64,000 nt of DNA from Ambrosia x helenae. Lineage: Eukaryota > Streptophyta > Magnoliopsida > Asterales > Asteraceae. Location: assembly GCA_030844895.1 (NCBI GenBank), contig JAUTDX010000229.1:245001-309000 (forward strand), read 5' to 3'. Position numbers and translations under genes: made by a program. The notes under the pieces are model-generated. The model did no database searches. It was not told where the DNA came from and was given only the letters and a program-made list of their open reading frames with translations. This document shows positions 44,801 through 56,852 of the stretch, piece after piece (within the stretch, counting starts at the first letter, position 1; every line of letters starts with the position of its first letter).

Positions 44801-47477
44801 ATGTCTGTCACACCCTCAAATTCCACATGCGGAGTTTTGGCGCGAGACGTATGACAAACCAGGATCCAAGTCAACTGTCACAATAAACAACAACTAAATG
44901 AAAGATACGTAGACCAAAACATAAAGTTTAATAATTCAAAAACCCAAGCGGAAGCATAATCATGTTACAACCAAGTGACAATATGTGTTCAAAACATTGT
45001 TCAAAAAGATGAGACTAAAGTACTAGACGCCATGCAGACCAGCCTAATCCGTGTGTTGCTACCTTAGCGACCTGAGACAAACATGACAAAAATACGTCAA
45101 AATATAATGCTGGTGAGTTCACTGGTCTTCAAAAACGTTACCAAACATTACCGAAAGTTACCAAAAATATTACCAAGTTCAAACTTGTCAATACTATGTC
45201 ATGTTTAAGCCAAAGTACACTAGCTAGACGTAAGTTTTGCTACTACTACGATTGGAAAACCATTACTGGACACGTTTAAGCAAGTTCAGCATGTTACAAG
45301 TTCAAGCCGCCCAAATAATATTACAAGTTACAAAGGTCGAGACAATATGCACCCGCACCAGCTCCAAGCCTACGGGTGGGGCTGGTCACGCCCAATAGAT
45401 CTATCCACATTTCCCCCGCTGTGCTAACTCGCACATTCATGGTTCCCCCCGGGACTTCCAAAGATCGTATAGTAAGTCGAAAGTAACCCATAGTATAACA
45501 CAAGTTCTCAAAATACAAGTTTAGCGCATGTTTTCTCCCCCAAAAGTAAAGCTAGTAAAAGTAGGGCCGTGAACTCACCTTAGGTTGCGTTCTGAGATTA
45601 AATAATAAAAGCTAAATCCTTGATAGTCCCAAACTACCGGAGATCTATCATAAAAGTTCACATAAGTGTTTTGACTAATAACCATAAGGTTATCTAGTCC
45701 CCGATTGTCCAGATCGTGACCAAGTATGATTAAAAATGCATTTGACCGTTAAACCGACACACTAGACTGACCCGACATCCAGTTGGTGACCCATTACATA
45801 AACTAATTAAGCACACATAGATTACACATAAGGTTCAAGCATAAAACACTTAGTTTGCATCAAAAATCACACATATGAAGTCGTAGGGTCGAATCAGGAG
45901 GTTTCTGGGCTCATTCGACCCTTTTGGGTCCTGGTTCGACCCATACAGGGTTGGTTCGACCCCTGTGAAGTTTATTCGACCCATATACAAGTTCATTCGA
46001 CCTAACATATGTTCCTTCGACCTTAACACATGTTCCTTCGACCTTAACATGTGTTAATTCGACCTAAATCTTGTTCGTTTGACCAAAACAAGTCTGGTTT
46101 GACCTGTCCAACATCTGGTTCGACCCCAAGCCCCTCCTTCGACCCCACGACTGGTCGAATGGGGTCTGATTCGACCCTATCTGTTGAGCACACTCTAAAA
46201 CGCACCAAATCGCATTAAAACAATCCGAAAACATCACGAAACATCATGAAACACAACAGTCAAGCATGAATAACATATCCACACGAAACCCTACCAATTT
46301 TACTCCAAAATCAGTTCATTTTAACACTTACCCAAAATGGTAAAAATTATGAAAACGTCACATCATGATGAAAACTTTACTCGATTTGGAAACTTGTCGA
46401 AATCCTTTCACAATCATCTCAAAATACTCTGTTTTATGTGTTTATGAAAACCACCAACCGTTTTACCTATAATAATAACACGTATCAAGCCCTAGATTTA
46501 TCAAAAATCCCCAATCTAAACATAATATCAACATTCATCCAATTGTAACCTAAAATAATCATAAACCAACACCAATAGTAGCCCTAGATCATGTTTCTAC
46601 CATCTAAACAACAGTTAATCATTAAACAACACATAACATCACATAAAACACAACTAACACATGTTTATTGATATGAAAACTCACGTTTAATGATAGGGTT
46701 TTGTTTAGAAAGATGTTGAAAGTTTTTAAATCATAAAAACAACCTTAGAACAGATCTGGACATTTGGGGTTTAATGAAGACGAATCAAAATGCTTTAAAA
46801 AGGGTTTTAGATCAAGAACACACCTTAGATCTTTGCCTAGATGACGTTTGTAGGTTAGATTATGAAAAACGAGAGCAAAAACTCCTTCCCCAGTGATTTA
46901 AGTCAAGAGATAGCGTTTGGAGGCGACTAGGGTTTATAAAATGATGAAAAATGACAAAGTGTGGTATTTATACTCAAGCCTCATTCGACCTCATGCATGG
47001 GTTGAATGAGAGTAGCCAAGGTCGAATGACCTTTTCAGGTGACTCACAAGCCTGGTTCGACCCCCCTTAAGGTCGAACCAGTACCATGTTTTCCAGATTT
47101 TTCAGTTTTGTCGTTTTAACACATTTAAACACATCCTAACACATGAACATGCAATCCTAACATATGTTAAGCATATAGAATCATGTATAATCATGTTTAC
47201 ACCTATGAAACACGTACTTTCATATTATATCACATGTATGTATCAATCTATGTATTACACTTAATTCAATTCATGTAATTTCACCAACAACGGGAGTCGA
47301 GACTAGTGTATACACAAAACAACTCCCAATGATCCTCCAGATCATTGAACCCTGGACAATCCTAACCTGACCTGACTCAACTGACCCAGTCAAGTACGTT
47401 AACAAATGTTTTTCGCTAAGGTAGACTTATATGTTTTGCAAAATGTTTAAGCTGAACATGTCGGGTGTCACAATGTC
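44801..47477 (-). mobile_element. Solo Tekay-like Gypsy LTR with perfect target duplication
   Basis: Body 44806-47472 (2667 bases), TGTCACACCCTC...GTCGGGTGTCACA, flanked by ATGTC on both sides (44801-44805 and 47473-47477). It sits in the Copia leader between LTR and gag. Internal marks shared with the other minus-strand LTRs are AATGCTGGTGAGTTCAC and GGGCCGTGAACTCACCTTAGG. It contains the phased TTCGACC array at 45914-46176. Confidence 0.9.
45914..46176. repeat. Phased TTCGACC array inside the solo LTR
   Basis: TTCGACC (TTTGACC in two) starts at 45914, 45935, 45955, 45975, 45996, 46016, 46037, 46058, 46078, 46098, 46119, 46138 and 46170, with an inverted GGTCGAA at 46153. Most steps are 20 or 21 bases, while the spacers between the heptamers vary freely. 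Confidence 0.85.
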
Positions 47478-48000
47478 GAAGGTACGAATCAAATTTTGGA
47501 AAATTGGTTCGACTTTAAAATCAACACGAGCAAAAAATGTTGAGTTTGATTCGACCTAACTGAAAGCATGAATGAGAAATAAGAGCACGAATGGAATTCT
47601 GATAACATGAATGTGAATGAAAAGGTCCAAATGAAATTATCTAAACTAAGTTCGACCCAAAATCTAGCACGAATGGAAAGTGAAAAATCTCATTCGACCT
47701 AAATCAGAAACCCATTCGACCTATCCAGTTTTCATGATCATATTTTCTGCAAAAACACACAATTTTGATCTGATTTATGAAAATTTTATAAATTTGGATT
47801 GAAATTGTGTAGGTTATGATTCGGATTGAATTCTGAATAACTATTGTGAAAGAATTTTTTAATTCTATCTCAAAATCACCTTCAAATCATTCAAAAACCA
47901 CGTTTTATCAAAGTTCTATGAAACTGATGGAATTTTGATCATTTTTATCTATAAAATGTGAAAGATTTTTATCAAATTGCAATCGTGTGATTGAGCACAA

Positions 48001-48012
48001 GCTCTGATACCA
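48001..48012 (-). promoter_or_regulatory. Primer binding site, initiator-Met tRNA type
   Basis: On the minus strand TGGTATCAGAGC lies 3 bases after the LTR end at 48016. This is the usual plant retrotransposon primer site complementary to initiator tRNA-Met. Confidence 0.8.
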
Positions 48013-48015
48013 CTT

Positions 48016-48497
48016 TGTAGGATCGGTTTTTAACTATCAATACGTAGTCAACACGAATACTGAAACACTAGGTGCGAAAACCCTAATGATCATGCAAGAT
48101 GATAAAAATATGAATCAAAACACGCAATATTTCATTTTTAAAGTTTTCATTAATCATTAAGTAGATAAGAACGATTACAGACTCGATTAGATGAAAACAC
48201 ACACAAACAGGTGTAACTGGACAAGGTTTCAACAAACTAGAGCACGCATACACTAATGACATAACTAAATAACCGTCATCAAGTTACACCTATATATAAG
48301 CAAACTAGTTCGACCTTTCGAAGGTTCGAATCAGTCCATTCGACCTTACATCATTCCGAACCAAAATATTCTATTTTGGTTCGACCCTACGACAATCCGA
48401 ACCAAACATACAAAGACAAATCTAAACTTTACAATTCAACAACGACGACTTTGATGATCCGAAAGCTACAGACACATATATGAAATATGCATCAACA
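48016..48497 (-). repeat. 5' LTR of the minus-strand SIRE-like Copia
   Basis: 482 bases, reading on the minus strand TGTTGATGCA...CGATCCTACA, and followed by the primer binding site. Like the leader it contains several TTCGACC words (48309, 48338 and 48380). The unit array begins at its outer edge, 48498. Confidence 0.75.
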
Positions 48498-50020
48498 CAA
48501 ATTATACAATACTGCATGATATAAACCATCCATGAACAGTTCAAATTAAACATGAATATTAGTACATAATATAAAAGCTCAACCACAATATTAATATACG
48601 TTAATAGAATTAGTAGTTGGTATTATATATAAACCACCAAAAATTTTCATTTGTCGCACACTTGAGGTTTTTGTAACTTCAAAATCAATTTGCAACAACC
48701 TTACAAACAAAAAACACCATTCCTAACCACAAGAAAAAATACATTTTAAAGACTAAGATACCTAAATTTATCATTAATCACCCTAAAATCTATTCATCAT
48801 TAGCATTGTCTAACTCTCCTTCATCATCTTCCTCCTACAAAAATGAATCTACCACCTCTTTAGGCTTTTCCTTTGACTATAATATTCTAGCATGCATCAT
48901 TTGTTCAAAGTTGAACAATGACATGTTTCTTATTATATTGTCCATTCGAATATGGTTTAAGTTCCTCCCCAAACACTAAATCATAGAATTTTTCTATTTG
49001 AGATCGAGTGAATGACCATTGTTTCACATCACTATTGCCTTGTCCAAAACTTCAGCATAAAACCAACTACTTATATTTAATTCACAAGTACAACCACCGC
49101 AGCCTGAGAACAATTGATTTTCCAAAATATGTATGTTAAAAATGGCAGTCTCAACCTAACATTGTCACGTAAAAAAATGGGTTTACATCACGATTAAAAC
49201 TCGCAACCTAAACCTAACAAGATACTATAATTCACAAGCGCAACTGGAAGGACTATTACTACACCATGAGATCATTTTAATTATTACTATCTATATTTAA
49301 TTAAAACACAATCTCAAATTTATTTGTGTAAAGGGTTGGTAGCCCATGCATTAGAAAAGTGAAGACAAATTATACAATACTGCATAATATAAACCATCCA
49401 TGAACATTTAAAATTAAACATGAATATTAGTACATAATATAAAAGCTCAACTACAACTTTAATATACGATAATAGAATTAGTAGTTGGTATTATATATAA
49501 ACCACCAACATTTTTCATTTGTGTTACACAAGTTGTAACTTCAAAATCAATTCACAACAACCTTACAAACAAAAAACACCATTCTTAACTACAAGAAAAA
49601 ATACATTTTAATGATTAAGATACCTAAACTTATCATTCAACACCCTAATATCTATTCATCATTAGCATTGTCTAACTTATCTTCATCATCTTCCTCTTAC
49701 AAAGATCAATCCACCACCTCTTTAGGCTTATCCTTTAACTATAATATTCTAGCACGTATAATTTGTTCAAAGTTAAACAATGTCATGTTTCTTATTATAT
49801 TGTCCATCCGAATATGGTTTAAGTTCATCCCAAAACAATAAATGATAGGATTTTTCTGTTTGAGATCGAGTGAATGACCATCATTTCACATCACTGTTGC
49901 CTTGTCCAAAACTTTAGCATAAAAGCAACTGCTTATATTTAATTCACAAGTACAACCGCTGCACCTTGAGATCAATTTAAATACCAAATTATGTATGTAA
50001 AAAATGGCAATCTCAACCTA
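48498..50020. repeat. Tandem repeat array, units 1 and 2 (about 868 bp)
   Basis: Each unit begins CAAATTATACAATACTGCAT and ends near GGTTGGTAGCCCATCCATTAG. Unit 1 is 48498-49365. Unit 2 starts at 49366 and is cut at about 50020 by the Gypsy element, its last 200 bases resuming at 56853. Inside every unit is the phrase ATTCATCGTTAGCATCGTCTA followed by TTCATCATCTTCC, which on the minus strand would encode an acidic end E-E-D-D-E-G-E-L-D-D-A-N-D-E, though a stop precedes it. No transposase or RT motif was recognised. Confidence 0.85.
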
Positions 50021-51685
50021 ATCTAATTTGGACGTCGTTTGATATGTTTTTGGAATTTTCTTTGATTAAAGGTCTAATCAGATTTTCGGATTAATAAACT
50101 GGGTCAACTTTAAACGACCATAACTTGAGTTTTACAAAGAGTTAGATTATGAAATTTGGACAGTAGGTCAAGATAGGAAAAACTTGGCCTTTCCAAGTGG
50201 ATTCATCCCGTTTGAATGAATACACAATTTTTTAGAATTTTTCTACTAATCTAGTCTGTTGTGAGTATTTTCTAGAGATAGCTGTATTGTATGATTTTTC
50301 CTAATTTTTGTGTGTGGTTTTATTGCAAAATAAAAATATGCACTTGACCGGTAGACTCCCAGGAATATCCAGTAAAATTTGGGAGTCTAATTCATTAAAT
50401 AAGTATTTTTAATAAATTCGTTTTCGCAGCGCATAATCTGTCCTAAAAACGCAGATTATGTTAAGTACGCTTATGTGTCTTTTTGGAGTCTTGTATGGCT
50501 TGATATTGACATGAACTTGTATGAGCACTAATATGAGATGTATATGAAGTGTATGACTGATGTTAATAAATACTTTCACCAATGGGTTCGTAGGGTCCAC
50601 TTGTGCATATAGAAACACTAGGTGTCACTTGTACGGTTTTGTATTTTAAAACGTCTTGGATAAACGGGTTATATGGTGTATTGATTATACACGTATACTC
50701 ATTTAGTGACACATGTAATAGGGAGTCGGTAGCACGTTCTTATTTGTGAAGTTTGGATTTTTAGCTTGCAACCTAAGGTGAGTTTCACTACTCTTTTCTC
50801 AAAAGCATGCGTCTTGGGGAGACAACTTACTTAATCTTGCTAGTCCAGGTTTGGGACTACTATTTTATCCCGGGTTTTGGGATGGATTGATTTCTGGGAG
50901 GAATCGGGTTTTACTAGTTTCAAACCTTTTGTCCTTGATGAACTAAACTGCATTCTATCACGGAAGTCCTTCACTATTTACCGAATGAGTTGCCGGGTTA
51001 TGGCAAGCGGGTTAATAGTTGACAGCGCTATTAGGTTTGACAAACCTCACACCGTGCTGGGAGCCGGGAGTGAACTACGACCTTAGATTTTATCATTGTG
51101 GATAGGCAATGATGGGAGGCAAAAACCAACTCACGGGGTGAGTGCATCGTTTAAATAGCAGTTCGGTATATCATTGTTTAGTTATCATGAATGGGTTAGC
51201 TACCCTTGGCATACGCTGAACTAGTGGTTCTTGGTTTTGGATACTGGTTACGTGGTTTTGGAAACCTACGCATTTACTTACTCATTTACTTAACTTTGTG
51301 AACTCACCAACTTTATGTTGACACACAATGTACATGCTTTTGCAAGTAGTTAGCTTCCGGTGTCACGATTAGGAAGCACAGCACGTTTCATTGCATTTGG
51401 GGTCTTGGGCATACACCTAAATTACATATCATGCTTTTACGTTTTCCTTCACATGGTTTTAATTTGGGCGCGTTGTTTTGCTCATGGTTTTAAAATGTTT
51501 AAATTTGGTTTACGCTTCCACAACTTATCTAAACTTTGTGGTTAAACGCTAAACTTTATTTTTGAAAACGAACTAAATGGTTTGGGCATTTAGAGTCGCT
51601 CATATGACTTATGGCTATGGGATCCTGGTATGTCATGCGGCTCGCGGTATAAACCCCGCAGTGGAAATTTGAGGGTGTGACAGAT

Positions 51686-51698
51686 TGGTATCAAAGCC
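51686..51698 (+). promoter_or_regulatory. Primer binding site of the Gypsy element
   Basis: TGGTATCAAAGCC lies 3 bases after the LTR end GGGTGTGACA (51682). One base differs from the common TGGTATCAGAGCC. Confidence 0.8.
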
Positions 51699-52487
51699 AC
51701 TGGTTATAGTGAACTAGGACTGCATGGTGAGTCTAGTCTATAAATGTCATAGCATAAGCATTGCATTAGTACACTCACAGCTTAAGTGCACAACTAGCTT
51801 TTGGGCTACGTATACTTGCTTAACATGTTATAGGAGATACATAATCCTTTAACACTAATTCCGATACTGGGTACATCCTTGGTGAAGGACGAGAGCTAGG
51901 CCATGTGGCGCATCAATTGGGACTAGAATTCCAACCAGCTTCACGGATGGGGAGTTAGACATCAAGTACCAGTGCAAGTACCAACCATTAAACGCATGGG
52001 AGAGAACACTCAAGGGTAGTATGGCCTACTTTAACAGAGGTTTACGCAACGTCTACGACACAGTGCAACATTCTAGGTGATAGAGGAAGACTACTAGGAG
52101 GAATGAGTGGGACGTTTAATGACCCAGCTAGCTGTTGCCAAGTATGAGTTGAGTACTACACGCGAACAACTCGAGGCAAAACTTACACCTCTAAAGGAGG
52201 AATAAGAAGAATTAGAGAAGGAACCCGAACCAATCAAACCCGAAGAGAGAGAATATGGAGACTCTATTATTTTTCACTGAGCATGGAGACGATTGATCCC
52301 TATATTCATTTGCTTGATCTTTCTTTCTTTTATTCTAGACCCAGTCGAGATTGAGTTGTTCTCTTGAAACTTATTCGAATTAGTCTCTCTCTTCGTTTCT
52401 AAACTCTCATCATTAAGATACCTACCTTACTCGTATTCTCTGTTACTTCTTGTGCTTAGGCCAACCTCCTCATCACCCTCCTACTTG

Positions 52488-53700
52488 CACTTTCAAGACA
52501 TTTATGGACTGCAAGCCACACTCTTTTGGAGGACTGGAGGGAGCGGTCGGTCGGTTTGTTAAGGTGGTTTGAGAAGACTGAGTCAGTCTATGCCATGTAC
52601 AACTGTCCCCAGGAAGATCAGGTGAAATTCACTACTGGCACGTTAGAAGGTGCAACCCTAACCTGGTGGAATGCATAGGTACAGATGTTGGGGGTGGAGC
52701 TGGCTAATGCCACCTCATGGGAAGATTTCAAGAACTTGATGAAGGAGGAGTACTGTCCTCGGGACGAGATCCAGAAGTTGGAAACGGAGTACCTAAACTT
52801 GAAAATGGTGGGGTCGGAAATTGAGAAGTATACTATTAGGTCGCATGAGAAGTATACTGTACATCAAGGGCTTGGCGCCCCAGATTAAAGGAATGGTCGT
52901 TGCTGCTAACCTGAATAACACTCAGCAGGTCATTTGTTTGGCCCACCAGTTAACGGACCAGAAAGTGGAAGAAGGAATCTTGCCCCCGGGGTACCTCATC
53001 ATCTGCCACTAAAGATAACAAGCGGAAATGGGAAGATGGCTCGGGCAAGGTCTCAAGTGGTGGCGGCAGTCAGCAGCAGCGGAAGAGGTCAGATACAAAC
53101 GACAACAACAACCAGACCCCTTCTGAAAATAACCAGGGTACTTACAAGGGGAGGCACCCGAAGTGTGAACAGTGCAACTATCATCATTCTGGTCCATGTG
53201 AGGACTGAAAGTGTGAACGATGCGGAAAAGCTGGTCATGCAGCTAAGGACTGTTGTGCTTAATTCCCAAAGAATCAACAACAACAACAGAGTCGTCGAAA
53301 TACTAGAAAAGGATGTTTTCAGTGTGGAAGTGAAACCCATTTCAAAAGGGATTGTCCCCAGCTCAATGGTGACAAAAACAACGGTAAGAACAACGAGGAC
53401 AATGATGACAACAACGCGTGAAGGGTACGACCTTTATGAATGATAAACTTGCTAATGTCCTATTTAATTCTGATGCTGATTGAGCATGTACCTTTGGACT
53501 TTAACGCAACTCTAGGGTTAGACCCAACTCTCTCTAAATTCAAACACACCATAGAACTAGCTGATGGTAAGCTTGTCGAAGTTACCTAGCTCTATTGAGA
53601 ATAGAAACCCGTAGGGTTTAACTAACCATTAGGTATCCATCTCATCATCCAAACTATCTTTCGTAGCTCTGATATCATCATGGGCGTGGATGGGTTGTCC
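52488..53700 (+). pseudogene. Gypsy gag and protease remains
   Basis: The gag reads C-T-F-K-T-F-M-D-C-K-P, R-W-F-E-K-T-E-S-V-Y-A-M, G-A-T-L-T-W-W-N-A, an in-frame stop at 52677, then S-W-E-D-F-K-N-L-M-K-E-E-Y-C-P-R-D-E. Two zinc knuckle stretches follow (C-E-R-C-G-K-A-G-H-A-A-K-D-C, 53216-53257; C-F-Q-C-G-S-E-T-H-F-K-R-D-C). The protease has N-S-D-A-D in place of the D-S-G-A-D active site, then L-D-F-N-A-T-L-G-L and I-E-L-A-D-G-K-L-V-E. Multiple stops and frameshifts. Confidence 0.8.
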
Positions 53701-53886
53701 AGCCATGAACTGAAATCCTTGGCACGTGATAGTGATTGGTGTCCCTCGTTCTGGTGCGGGAAATCTTATCTAGCCAGCGACATCGAAACAACGCCAGTGT
53801 TGGCACCTCTTTTAGGAGAACACATAGCTTGTAATCAAAAACTCGAACTGAATTTTGGGACGGAATTCTTTTCAACTTGGGGATGA

Positions 53887-53999
53887 TGTGACACCCAGAA
53901 AATTTTTCAGAATATTCTCTCACTTGACACTAATTTGACACCAACTTTACTGCTTACTTTCTGAATTTCGGGACGAAATTCTTTTCAACTTGGGGATGA
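53887..53999 (+). repeat. Duplicated polypurine tract and LTR start
   Basis: The phrase TTCTTTTCAACTTGGGGATGA occurs at 53866-53886 and again at 53979-53999. The first is followed by TGTGACACCCAGAAAATT, the second by TGTGATACCCCGCAATTT. So about 75 bases of one LTR start are followed by a second internal end and a different LTR. Confidence 0.8.
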
Positions 54000-54452
54000 T
54001 GTGATACCCCGCAATTTCAGGTTCTTACTTTAACTAAACTCTAGTTACTTGCACTTACATTCCTTGCATTCTACTTAACTAGGGTTAGCTAGATGAGTCA
54101 CACGTTGCACAGTTATAGGTTAATAACTGCATGAAGTGGTAATTCGGGGAATTACCAAACTACATATACGAGTATCAAACCTTGGACGTTGGTGAATTTT
54201 AAAATTAGATAATTGTGGATTAATTGATTGATATTGATTGCAATTACATGTTTCTGTGAATCTATGTGTAAACTGTTTGTGATTACGTGAACATAAACTA
54301 AACGTGTTATTAAAAACCGTAATCGATGAGCCATTAGGAGGGTTGGGGTCTAAGTACATGGGGTTACGCTTGATATGGTCCAAAATTGTGAAAACATCGA
54401 AGAAAACATGCAATACATTGGACCAGACCATGCGAAACAGACCACTGATGAG

Positions 54453-54545
54453 TGAACGACCGCTCACTCAACCCGAACGGCCGCTCACTCAACCTGCACG
54501 ACCGCTCACTCAACCCGAACGGCCGTTCAGCGGGTCTGCACGTCT
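54453..54545. repeat. 20-bp tandem array (CGACCGCTCACTCAACC) in the Gypsy 3' LTR
   Basis: Four imperfect copies of GAACGACCGCTCACTCAACC, the last one diverging to CGTTCAGCGGG. The corresponding part of the 5' LTR is deleted. Confidence 0.75.
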
Positions 54546-56852
54546 AAACCGACTTTAAACATTTATTTAAGCAATCTTAAGCCCCAAGTACCTCATAACC
54601 TTAACCCTAATCATCCCTAACACCTCTCTACAAAAAATACATCCCCTAACACCTGCTAAAGCTCAAGAACATCACTCGGGAGGCGTAGAAGGTTTTCGGT
54701 TGGTGATCTTGAAGTGCTTTCGGTATAACATCCAATCTCTTGTGTTTCAATCTTCTTTAATATGTTTTTAAACATCATAACAAAGTTTGTCTAGGTCTGA
54801 AACATTTTCATAAATATTATAACTTGAAGTTTATAAAGGTTTATTGGGTTAAACATAATATTATGCGATTATTATTGGATGTGTTGCATGATATTACTTG
54901 TTCTTGATGTTTTAGACTTCTAGTGTTTATGATTGATGATGTTTAACATGTATCTTGCAAGGTTTTAATCAGGTTATGTCTTAATGATATTGTATGATGA
55001 TTCTTGGGTATTATTGATCAATTATATGCATAGATGATTGATTATAACTAGGGTTTATGAATGTTTAAAATCTGGACAGATTGTTTAGGTCGAATTGAAG
55101 AGTGTGTAACGTGGCATCAAAATGTTTGTTTTGATGATTTCTTTGAATGAACATGTTGTAAAAGGTCTTAGCTTTTCGTAATGGGCAAAATCATCTGATT
55201 GGACGTCGTTTGATATGTTTTTGGAATTTTCTTTGATTAAAGGTCTAATCAAATTTTCGGATTAATAATCTGGGTCAACTTTAAACGACCATAACTTGAG
55301 TTTTACAAAGAGTTAGATTATGAAATTTGTACAGTAGGTCAACATCGAAAAATCTTGGATTTTTCAAGTGGATTCATCCTGTTTGAATGAATACACAATT
55401 TTTGGGAAGTTTTCTACTAATCTGATCTGTTGTGAGTATTTTCTGGACATAGCTGTATTGTATGATTTTTCCTAATTTTTGTGTGTGGTTTTATCGCAAA
55501 AGAAAAATATTGACTTGAAAGTTAGACTCCCTGGAATAACAATAAAATTTTAGGAGTCTAATTCATTGAATAAGTATTTTTAATTAAATGATTTTCACAA
55601 CGCATAATCTGTCCTAAAAACGCAGATTATGTTAAGTACGCTTATGTGTCTTTTTGGAGTCTTGTATGGCTTGATATTGACATGAACTTGTATGAGCACT
55701 TATATGATATATATATGAAGTGTATGACTGATGTTAATAAATACGTTCACCAACGGGTTCGTAGGGTCTACTTGTGCATATAGAAACACTAGGTGTCACT
55801 CACACGGTTTTGTATTTTAAAACATCTTGGACAAACGGGTTATATGGTGTATTGATTATACACGTATACTCATTTAGTGACACATGTAATAGGGAGTCGG
55901 TAGCACGTCCTTAGTTGTGAAGTTTGGATTTTTAGCTTGCAACCTAAGGTGAGTTTCACTACTCTTTTCTCAGAAGCATGCGTCTTGGGGAGACAACTTA
56001 CTTAATCTTGCTAGTCCAGGTTTGGGACTACTATTTTATCCCGGGTTTTAGGATGGGTTGATTCCTGGGAGGAATTGGGTTTTACTAGTTTCACACCTTT
56101 TGTCCTTGATGAACTAAACTGCATTCTATCACGGAAGTCCTTCACTATTTACCGAATGAGTTGTCAGGTTATGGCAAGCGGGTTACTAGTTGATAGCGCT
56201 ATTAGGTTTGATAAACCTAACACCGTGCCGGGAGCCGGGAGTGAACTACGACCTTAGATTTTATCATCGTTGATAGGCAATGATGGGAGGCAAAAACCAA
56301 CTCACGGGGTGAGTGCATCGTTTAAGTAGCAGTTCGGTATATCATTGTTTAGTTATCATGAATGGGTTACCTACCCTTGGCATACGCTGAACTAGTGGTT
56401 CTTGGTTTTGGATACTGGTTACGTGGTTTTGGAAACCTACGTATTTACTTACTCATTTACTTAACTTTGTGAACTGACAAACTTTATGTTGACAAACGAT
56501 ATACATGCTTTTGCAGGTAGTTAGCTTCCGGTGTCACGATTAGGAAGCATGGCACGTTTCACTGCATTTGGGATCTTGGGCATACACCTAAATTACATAT
56601 CATGCTTTTACGTTTTCTTTCATATGGTTTTAATTTGGGCGCGTTGTTTTGCGCATGGTTTTAAAATGTTTAAATTTGGTTTACGCTTCCACAACTTATC
56701 TAAACTTTGTGGTTAAACGCTAAACTTGATTTTTGAAAACGAACTAAATGGTTTGGGCATTTAGAGTCGTTCATATGACTTATGACTATGGGATCCTGGT
56801 ATGTCATGCGCTTCGCAGTATAAACCCGTAGTGAAAATTTGAGGGTGTGACA

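Larger units (their letters stand above)
40538..48497 (-). mobile_element. SIRE-like Copia 5' half, minus strand
   Basis: Reading leftward: 5' LTR (48497-48016), primer binding site (48012-48001), leader of about 600 bases, gag from ATG at 44750, and the start of protease and pre-integrase near 40880-40540. A solo Gypsy LTR (44806-47472) splits the leader. The 3' half is absent, so with its plus-strand relative at 34639 the region contains complementary halves in opposite orientation. Confidence 0.75.
50021..56852 (+). mobile_element. Tekay-like Gypsy element with large internal deletion
   Basis: 5' LTR remnant (50021-51682), primer binding site (51686-51698), gag and protease remains (52500-53700), polypurine tract and 3' LTR (54000-56852, 2853 bases). 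The 5' LTR lacks its first 1.2 kb, and the homology with the 3' LTR starts at 55195. Reverse transcriptase, RNase H, integrase and chromodomain are all missing. It could move only with help from an intact relative, if at all. About 20 bases of the host repeat are missing at the left edge, and no target duplication is visible. Confidence 0.85.

Noticed and set aside
45914..46176. TTCGACC repeats as CRISPR-like or as an origin iteron array
   Set aside because: The repeats are only 7 bases with variable spacers inside a Gypsy LTR with clear target duplications in a plant genome.
49611..49841. Repeated serine-rich frame (L-S-S-S-S-S-Y-K-D) in the 870-bp units
   Set aside because: Start sites and lengths differ between units and no family is recognised; it is the antisense of the acidic stretch.
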